Assembly: GCA_958452575.1 (NCBI GenBank)
Contig: CAUDUM010000008.1
Coordinates: forward strand, 1-64,000
Reading direction: 5' to 3'
From: an uncultured Eggerthellaceae bacterium
Lineage (GTDB): Bacteria > Actinomycetota > Coriobacteriia > Coriobacteriales > Eggerthellaceae
Length of the DNA: 64,000 bases
In this document: positions 57,802 through 64,000 of the stretch, one piece after another
Layout of the letters: each line of letters opens with the position of its first letter
How positions within the stretch are numbered: the first letter of the stretch is position 1
The notes under the pieces: model-generated
Databases searched by the model: none
What the model saw: the letters and a program-made list of their open reading frames with translations, nothing else
Told to the model about the DNA's origin: nothing
Made by a program: the position numbers and the translations under genes

Positions 57802-59517
57802 GTGTATTGCGCGAGGTGTAACCGGTTTACGGACAGCAGCAGATGTCCCGAATGCGGGAGGGAGACCCTTGAAGAGGCCCCTCACGTTGTCTATTGGTGT
57901 GACACGTGCAATATTCCGATTATCAGAAATCCCGAAGGGACTAAAATTACCTGTCCGACCTGCGGAAACGAAGCTAGATATCTTTGCGCCGATTTGCGAC
58001 CAGTATTTCCACAGGAACGGCTGTTATTCGAAATTCTTGATGCGAAACCTTTCGCTTATGTGAATGACTCTGTCTGGGCTACCGGAAGCAAATACTACGT
58101 AAACGGTAGGCCGCACAATATCACCATTGCGGAAATCCTTTCGTTTGATCCTCTAACGATTCGCAACGAGCTTGACCGGCACGCCGACGGCAACGACGAT
58201 GCGGCCTTTCTTCGCTACGTTGGCGCTTTCATTGAGGCCAATAAGCCTCATTTGAATGACCTTGTACGAGAAGCATGCGAGTTCATCGTTGGTGCTGCGA
58301 AAGGATATGAAGAGGAGAACCTAGTCGTGTCGTTTTCCGGTGGCAAGGACTCGACGGTTACCGCAGACCTTGCCGTTCGGGCGCTAAGCAACCCGTATCT
58401 TGTTCACATATTCGGCGACACCACACTTGAGTTCCCGAGCACCATCGAATACGCGGAGCGTTTCAGGGCAAGTCACCCACTCGCCATCTTCAAGACCGCA
58501 AAGAACTACGAGCAGTCCTTCTACGATGTAGCCGAGGAGATTGGGCCTCCGGCACGTATGATGCGTTGGTGCTGCTCAATGTTCAAGACTGGCCCTATTT
58601 CCAGGGCCTTCAAGGGTCTGTTTGGTGACCAGCCCATCTTGACGTTCTACGGGATACGCAAGGGCGAGTCGGTATCTCGCAGTAAGTACAACCGCATCGA
58701 GGACAACGCCGAGTCAGTGAAGATACAACGTCAGAAAGTCGCCGCACCCATCTTCTATTGGAACGACATCGACGTCTGGCTTTACATACTGTCCGAGGGA
58801 ATTGACTTCAACGATGCGTACCGGCTCGGCTACGAGCGTGTTGGGTGCTGGTGCTGCCCGAACAACAATCCGAGAGCGCAGTTCCTTTCCGCAATATACA
58901 TGCCGGAAGAGTCTGAGAGGTGGCACACGTTCCTCGTCGATTTCGCCCGGCGTATCGGCAAACCAGATCCGGAAGTATACGTCGACACCGGTAAATGGAA
59001 GGCGCGTCAGGGCGGGAACGGTGTCGCGGCTGCAAGCTCGGTGCTTGTCGAAGCTAGTCACTGTGCCACTGAGGACAACGCGATGATCTTCTCGCTTGAG
59101 CGACCGTCCTCAGATGAGCTTGTCGGTCTCTTTACGCCCATAGGCGACTATGCGCCCGGGCTTGGTCGCAAATTGCTCGATGAGCGCGTGTTCGTAGACC
59201 ACCGTACCAACGAGCCCGTAATTGCCGTCATGCCGTTCACCCAGCCTGGTTACGAGCATGCCATCAAGGTTCGAATCCTACGCGATCGGGACGCAGACGT
59301 TCTACTGCGGCAGGCGAAATATCAGGTGGTCAAGTACAACGCATGCAGACAATGTCTCAAGTGCGAATCTCTTTGTAGGTTCGGGGCCATAAGCATAACC
59401 GGCGACGGGTACCGAATCGACCCTGCGAAGTGCGTCCACTGTAAGCAGTGCGTTACCGACAAGTACCTCGAAGGTGGTTGCTTGATGCGCAAATACCTCA
59501 AGACAAAGGACGAGTAG
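57802..59517 (+). CDS. PAPS reductase-family protein with zinc ribbons and C-terminal Fe-S domain
   Basis: This ~571-residue protein starts with paired Cys motifs (YCARCNRFTDSSRCPEC, WCDTC, CPTC) that look like zinc ribbons. The PAPS-reductase/ATP-pyrophosphatase domain has the PP-loop SFSGGKDST near residue 177-185, then FGDTTLEFPSTIEYAERF, RWCCSMFKTGP and YGIRKGESVSRS. The C-terminal ~60 residues carry CRQCLKCESLCRFGA and CVHCKQCV, ferredoxin-like 4Fe-4S motifs. It resembles DndC and BrxP rather than assimilatory CysH. GTG 57802 has GGAG 6 nt upstream; TTG 57784 is an alternative start. The next gene begins 3 nt after its stop. Probable role: sulfur activation or nucleotide chemistry in an anti-phage system. 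Confidence 0.8.
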   Translation: MYCARCNRFTDSSRCPECGRETLEEAPHVVYWCDTCNIPIIRNPEGTKITCPTCGNEARYLCADLRPVFPQERLLFEILDAKPFAYVNDSVWATGSKYYVNGRPHNITIAEILSFDPLTIRNELDRHADGNDDAAFLRYVGAFIEANKPHLNDLVREACEFIVGAAKGYEEENLVVSFSGGKDSTVTADLAVRALSNPYLVHIFGDTTLEFPSTIEYAERFRASHPLAIFKTAKNYEQSFYDVAEEIGPPARMMRWCCSMFKTGPISRAFKGLFGDQPILTFYGIRKGESVSRSKYNRIEDNAESVKIQRQKVAAPIFYWNDIDVWLYILSEGIDFNDAYRLGYERVGCWCCPNNNPRAQFLSAIYMPEESERWHTFLVDFARRIGKPDPEVYVDTGKWKARQGGNGVAAASSVLVEASHCATEDNAMIFSLERPSSDELVGLFTPIGDYAPGLGRKLLDERVFVDHRTNEPVIAVMPFTQPGYEHAIKVRILRDRDADVLLRQAKYQVVKYNACRQCLKCESLCRFGAISITGDGYRIDPAKCVHCKQCVTDKYLEGGCLMRKYLKTKDE

Positions 59518-59520
59518 CCC

Positions 59521-60441
59521 ATGCAAATGAAGTTCAAAGCACACCAGACATTCGCCATTCGCAAGGGCTGGCTAGGCAAGGGGCTGAGAGGAATCCAAGA
59601 CGTCAGTCATACTTTGCTGATGCCAAGCAGCGGCAAGGAGGCAATGGATGAACTCGGGCTCGGATCAAACCAGGTTGTCGCGCTCCGCTATTGGCTTGAG
59701 ACCATGGGGCTGATAAGCCGCGTTCGCAGAAACAGAGAGCACGACCTAACGGAAATCGGGCAGCTCATATACGACAATGACCCATACACCGAAGAGATCG
59801 GGACGCTTTGGGCACTCCATTGCAACCTCGCATCGGCGCAAGAAGACGCCGCTTCATGGTACTTCTTCTTCAACGAGTTCAAGGTAACGGGCTCCTTTGA
59901 TAAAGATGCTTTTACCCACGCGCTAGAGCGTTATGTGTTCACCAATAACGACAAGCCGAAGGTCGCTCTAACTTCGCTTGAATCTGACTTCAGCTGCATT
60001 CTGAACACGTACATTCCGCACGACCGCACGAGCAACAGACGGACTTCGCCTGAAAGCGTCATAGACTGCCCATTGGGAGAACTTGGCCTTGTCGATGTGG
60101 AGAGCAAGTCGGCAAAGACCTATCGCAAGAGGCCTGCAAATCTCAGCACGCTCCCCGGCTTGCTAGTGCTTTATGCCATTTGCCCAATGCGCAGCGAGCT
60201 TGAAACGGGTGGCCAGGTACCCGATAAGGAGATTCGGCTTGAGACCCTGCTCGACGGACCCCGCATGCCGGGAAGGATATACAACCTCGATTCCGTCGCC
60301 CTGCTCACAAAGCTCTACGAACTTGAGAGCGATGGGATGCTACGCATTAACCGCACCGCCGGTCTTGACGTGGTGCGACTTAACGATCCCGGCATGACGA
60401 AAGAAGACTGTCTTGCCGCCTACTACAGAATGATTGGATAA
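59521..60441 (+). CDS. DUF4007 family protein
   Basis: This 306-residue protein starts MKFKAHQTFAIRKGWLGKGL and continues with an N-terminal winged-helix-like region (LGLGSNQVVALRYWLETMGLI), LTEIGQLIYDNDPYTEEIGTLWALHCNLA and a central domain. These are DUF4007 features. The function is not established. The family is found next to PAPS reductase-like genes in defence islands, as here. ATG 59521 follows the upstream stop by 3 nt. The following ATPase starts 9 nt after its stop, so all three are one operon. Confidence 0.8.
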   Translation: MQMKFKAHQTFAIRKGWLGKGLRGIQDVSHTLLMPSSGKEAMDELGLGSNQVVALRYWLETMGLISRVRRNREHDLTEIGQLIYDNDPYTEEIGTLWALHCNLASAQEDAASWYFFFNEFKVTGSFDKDAFTHALERYVFTNNDKPKVALTSLESDFSCILNTYIPHDRTSNRRTSPESVIDCPLGELGLVDVESKSAKTYRKRPANLSTLPGLLVLYAICPMRSELETGGQVPDKEIRLETLLDGPRMPGRIYNLDSVALLTKLYELESDGMLRINRTAGLDVVRLNDPGMTKEDCLAAYYRMIG

Positions 60442-60450
60442 GGGGGCGGC

Positions 60451-63400
60451 ATGAATCTGAAAGCGATGGTGCTGCCAAACGAGGACTTCCAGACCTCGGT
60501 AAATATTGACTTCGACTTTGGCTCCAGGTCAAAGATTGAGGCGCTCATACCCACGGACTCCGTATGCCGCTATCTCGAAGAAATCGTGCGGGACGTCTTA
60601 CTCACGTCGAACCAACGCGCAAAGCTCCTCGTCGGTGCATATGGCAAAGGCAAATCCCATGTCGTTCTCGCGGCGCTCACCTCGATGTGGATAAAGGACG
60701 CAAGTGCCTTCCGCAGAATCGTTGATGCGTATAGAGAACGTGGTCTTGAATTTGGCGACACCTTCGAGAGATTTGCTGGCGAAGGTAAGCGCCTATTGCC
60801 CGTTGTGATCTCAGGTAGCGCGTCTGACCTGAGGCATTCGCTACTGTATGCTCTCCGCAACGCGCTGCACATTGCCGAGCTCGACACGCTAATGCCGTCT
60901 ACCAACTATGATGGCGCAATTGCCGTGCTCAATCGCTGGGGAGACAGCTATCCCGACACTCTTGAGCGATTCGAGTCCCTGACTGGCAGCAGTGCGAGCT
61001 CGATGATTTCGCGGCTCCGGAACATGGACACGACGGCCTATGACCTCTTCGTGGAATCATACCCAGAGCTCACCTCTGGCGGCAAGTTTGATGCATTGGA
61101 CGGCGCGGAGGTAATCGACGTTTACGAACATGTCTTGAACGGCCTCGCCGAACACGGGATATCGGGAATATACGTCGTCTACGACGAGTTCAGCAAATAC
61201 CTCGAGACTTCGCTTGACAGGGCGACCTTTGAGGACACAAAGCTTCTGCAGGACTTCGCAGAAGCCTGCAATCGCAGCGGAGCAGACAAGCAGCTGCATT
61301 TGCTCCTCATCAGCCACAAGAGCTTGAGCAACTACATAGATTCGAACCTTCCCAAGGAGAAGGTGGACGGATGGCGTGGGGTGTCGGGGCGCTTCCGCGA
61401 GATTGAGATGGTCGACGACGCCAATCAGTACTACGAACTGCTAGGCAACGCTATCCTCAAGAATCCTAAGAACTGGAACGCATGGCTGGCCGAGAGAAAC
61501 GGATACAACGATAGGGCTTTGCGCCGCATCGGATCAAGATATGTAGGTCAAGGTCTATTCGACAGTGGCGTCATCGACATGGTGACGCACGGATGCTTCC
61601 CGCTACACCCTCTGACCACATATCTTCTCGCCCGCATGTCTGAGAAGGTAGCTCAAAACGAAAGAACTCTCTTCACCTTCATATGCTCTAACGAAGAGAG
61701 CGCTTTCGGCGCTGCTCTCGATAACAGTGAAGGGTTCATCGCGCCCGATTACGTTTACTCGTACTTTGAGCCGCTACTGCGCAAGGAGTTCTACTCAAGC
61801 CCCCTTCACAAGACATATGAGCTGGCAAGGGCGTCCATGCGGCGCGTGGACGAGCATAGCCTTGAGTGCCGCATCATCAAGACCATTGCCGCCATAGACA
61901 TCGTGGCACAATACGACCGTGTTGCCCCGACCAGACAGACAATAGTCGACCTTTATACCGACTGCGGTTACGAACCCTTTGAGGTCGACACGGCGCTCGA
62001 CAACCTGGTGGCAAACGATTCCATAGTCTACCTGCGGCGGAGTAACGCGTACCTCAAGCTGAAAGAAACTTCCGGCGTGCGCATAGACAGTGAGATTGCC
62101 GACAGGGCAGAGAGGTTGCGCAGCGGAATCGCCCTGACAGACCTCCTAAACACGATGATGAGGGGCCGAGCGCTCTATCCGTCGCGTTACAACGAGGAAC
62201 TTGGCATCGTTAGGTATTTCGACTGTGGGTTTGCGAACCAAGCATCCGTGAGTACCTGGAAGCATGGAGAACGAATCCTCCACGATGCGACCGGCGACGG
62301 CGAAGTAGTTGCCATTTGCGCTGAAACACCGGACGAATTCGAACACTTCAAGGAGATGGCCAAAGACGCCCTTTCCGCCAAGCCGATGACTGTCATCGTC
62401 TATCCCCGTCGCTACAAGGACATCGCGGAGGCGGCCTATAGGCTTGAGGCGGCAAGGCAGCTCAAGGATGAGGCGGGCGATGATGACATCCTCGCGGAAG
62501 AATACGAAATCGTAATCGAGGACTATTCGGAAATCGTTGATGATTTCATCGCTGGCTTCTTCCAGCCTGAGCTGGGTCGTTCTCTGTACTACATCGGCAC
62601 CTCGCAGAAGAAACGCATAACCCGCAAGCGCCGCCTTTCGGAAGAGCTCTCCGCTCTCTGCTTTGAGACCTATCACGACACCCCGCGCATTACGAGTGAG
62701 GCGCTGAACAAGAACGAGCTGACGGGAACCGCTTTTAGCAGCAGAACGAAGATACTCAAGGCGCTGTGCGAAAAGAGGCTCGCGCGAAACTTCGGTTTCG
62801 TCGGCAACGGACAAGAGACATCTATGGCCCGTAGCGCCTTCGAGAAAACCGGATTGCTAGATCTTGAAAGCGCAACCGAGATGCCTGTCAGCAAGCATGA
62901 GCGAGGTATAGACAAGGTTATCGCTACCATACGTACATTCGTAGAGAACGCCTACGAAGACTCCTTTAGTGTTCTATACGATGAGCTCAAGGGGCCTAAC
63001 CTTGCCATCGGCCTGCGGGAGGGACCCATACCCTTGTATCTCGCTTACGTGTTGAGGCAGTACAGGGACGAGATCAAAATCACGCGCAATGGCGAGGAGC
63101 GCCCGTTCAACGAAATGGTGCTCGACGACATTTCCAGGCAACCTGAACGTTATCAGTTGACCAGGCTTAACTGGACGCCACAGATGGCCGATTACCTAAG
63201 CGACCTTGCTGGCATGTTCGGTTGCGACGCGGAAGCTGCCGGCAGAAACGACGTGGCAGAGGCTATACGCCTCTGGTATGTAGAGTTGCCGCAGGTAACG
63301 CGAAATAGCCGATACGACCACGCACGTAGTGGACGGACAGAGCCGATATCGAAGACGCGCGCGGCGTTCTTCAAGGCAATACGCGGCATTGAGGCCGACT

Positions 63401-64000
63401 CCAACGTATTCCTTTTCGAGAAGCTACCGAAGGTATTTGGACATGAGGCCGGGACGAAAGATCTCACCAGCGCCATCAGCGTCGAAAAGGAGGAGTGCGA
63501 CAGCTACCTCAACGATGTCGTCGATAGGATCGCCAGAGAGCTCGTTGTGCTCTTCGACCCCTGTGCCGACGACTCCGCGAGTCTTGGTGCAGTCTTACGG
63601 GATTGGATTGACGAGAACCCAGCTACGAGCACGCATGTGTTCTCGGGAGTGAACAACCAGGTTCTTAATGCGATAAGGGCTGCGAACGGGAACGACCGAG
63701 TGACTGTCAACAGGCTGGCAAAAGCCGCCACGTCCCTTAGGATTGATGATTGGAACGACGCTCGCTTTGACGACTTCTTCCGTATTGTTCATGGCATGAA
63801 ATCCGAGGTAGAAGGCATCACAAGCCGTAGTGACGATTCGGCCGGAGACCGCACGATAAGCCTTGTCTTTGTCGACGAGGACGGCAACTCAAGGCAGAAG
63901 ACCTTCGATGCTGTTGAATGCGGCGCACGCTCGCGCCTCCTTAGGAACAGCCTACTCGCATGCCTAAGCGAAATGGGCGGAGCATTAAGGCCCGAGGAGA
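60451..64000 (+). CDS. Very large P-loop ATPase (BrxC/PglY-like), 3' end beyond window
   Basis: At least 1183 residues are visible and no stop occurs before base 64000. Walker A GAYGKGKSHVV lies near residues 62-72 and the Walker B-like IYVVYDEFSKYLE near 237-249, the ATPase signature of BREX BrxC/PglY and related DUF499/DUF6079-type proteins. The rest is helical with no enzymatic motif recognised. ATG 60451 has GGGGGCGG upstream. It follows the DUF4007 gene by 9 bp. In BREX systems such an ATPase works with a PglZ-type phosphatase, expected further right. Codon usage and GC are lower than in the metabolic genes to the left. Confidence 0.75.
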   Translation, partial: MNLKAMVLPNEDFQTSVNIDFDFGSRSKIEALIPTDSVCRYLEEIVRDVLLTSNQRAKLLVGAYGKGKSHVVLAALTSMWIKDASAFRRIVDAYRERGLEFGDTFERFAGEGKRLLPVVISGSASDLRHSLLYALRNALHIAELDTLMPSTNYDGAIAVLNRWGDSYPDTLERFESLTGSSASSMISRLRNMDTTAYDLFVESYPELTSGGKFDALDGAEVIDVYEHVLNGLAEHGISGIYVVYDEFSKYLETSLDRATFEDTKLLQDFAEACNRSGADKQLHLLLISHKSLSNYIDSNLPKEKVDGWRGVSGRFREIEMVDDANQYYELLGNAILKNPKNWNAWLAERNGYNDRALRRIGSRYVGQGLFDSGVIDMVTHGCFPLHPLTTYLLARMSEKVAQNERTLFTFICSNEESAFGAALDNSEGFIAPDYVYSYFEPLLRKEFYSSPLHKTYELARASMRRVDEHSLECRIIKTIAAIDIVAQYDRVAPTRQTIVDLYTDCGYEPFEVDTALDNLVANDSIVYLRRSNAYLKLKETSGVRIDSEIADRAERLRSGIALTDLLNTMMRGRALYPSRYNEELGIVRYFDCGFANQASVSTWKHGERILHDATGDGEVVAICAETPDEFEHFKEMAKDALSAKPMTVIVYPRRYKDIAEAAYRLEAARQLKDEAGDDDILAEEYEIVIEDYSEIVDDFIAGFFQPELGRSLYYIGTSQKKRITRKRRLSEELSALCFETYHDTPRITSEALNKNELTGTAFSSRTKILKALCEKRLARNFGFVGNGQETSMARSAFEKTGLLDLESATEMPVSKHERGIDKVIATIRTFVENAYEDSFSVLYDELKGPNLAIGLREGPIPLYLAYVLRQYRDEIKITRNGEERPFNEMVLDDISRQPERYQLTRLNWTPQMADYLSDLAGMFGCDAEAAGRNDVAEAIRLWYVELPQVTRNSRYDHARSGRTEPISKTRAAFFKAIRGIEADSNVFLFEKLPKVFGHEAGTKDLTSAISVEKEECDSYLNDVVDRIARELVVLFDPCADDSASLGAVLRDWIDENPATSTHVFSGVNNQVLNAIRAANGNDRVTVNRLAKAATSLRIDDWNDARFDDFFRIVHGMKSEVEGITSRSDDSAGDRTISLVFVDEDGNSRQKTFDAVECGARSRLLRNSLLACLSEMGGALRPEE

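Noticed and set aside
1..64000. CRISPR arrays, rRNA or tRNA genes
   Set aside because: No regularly spaced direct repeats of array type, no rRNA-like stretches and no cloverleaf-like segment ending in CCA were recognised by eye; tRNAscan and CRISPR finders would be decisive.

Overview
This 64 kb window comes from a high-GC actinobacterium, most likely a gut member of the Coriobacteriia (Eggerthellaceae type, related to Eggerthella, Gordonibacter or Adlercreutzia). The reasons are dense GC-rich coding with long opposite-strand shadow frames, Tat-type (RRxFL) lipoproteins and surface proteins, many AraC/LuxR/LysR regulators, an MptD-type ECF transporter, CstA, a bile salt hydrolase-like enzyme and many small redox enzymes. 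No rRNA, tRNA or CRISPR array was found. The assignment rests on gene style, not on a marker gene.

Layout. 1-4770: a four-gene nickel/peptide ABC importer on the minus strand (ATPase cut by the window edge, two permeases, lipoprotein receptor), headed by a NikR-like operator. 4777-12747: a REP-type repeat system with its Y1 transposase (RAYT), a duplicated luxR tail, an HxlR/flavin-reductase pair, an intact LuxR regulator and a 1447-residue Tat-exported surface protein. 13008-20109: a CBM9-like lipoprotein, cstA behind a leader-peptide attenuator rich in Leu/Ile/Val codons, an Fe-S aldo/keto reductase, a secreted SH3-like protein and SstT. 20311-26681: an AraC regulator divergent from a heterodimeric ABC exporter, and an asparagine-synthase relative lacking the glutaminase cysteine. 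26956-33705: a small CDCPAC protein, a bile salt hydrolase-like enzyme, an OxlT-like MFS carrier with divergent LysR, truncated MFS and ADH genes, and a TetR-methyltransferase fusion.

34134-44861: a redox/detoxification island with a LysR regulator, two lipoprotein alpha/beta hydrolases, three aldo/keto or short-chain reductases, FMN reductase, RibD_C-like reductase, Fe-alcohol dehydrogenase and flavodoxin, in two divergent blocks. 44862-46724 is mostly decayed DNA (AAA ATPase remnants, an interspersed repeat). 46725-54229: an ECF transporter with its AraC regulator, decayed ABC and EcfS pieces, an acyl-hydrolase and another AraC regulator. 54343-56929: feoA-feoB-dtxR.

From about 57.2 kb the base composition falls, beyond an IS3 remnant. 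There a PAPS-reductase/Fe-S protein, a DUF4007 protein and a very large P-loop ATPase begin, the last running off the window. This looks like the left part of a horizontally acquired BREX type 4-like or phosphorothioate-like defence operon.

Two regulatory themes tie genes together. A 16-bp palindrome GTTA-N8-TAAC occurs at four promoter regions (the ABC exporter/AraC, the membrane-protein/hydrolase operon, the EcfS remnant, and AraC/feo) and suggests an iron-linked regulon. GTAACAC half-sites spaced exactly 20 bp apart precede the ABC importer and suggest nickel control.
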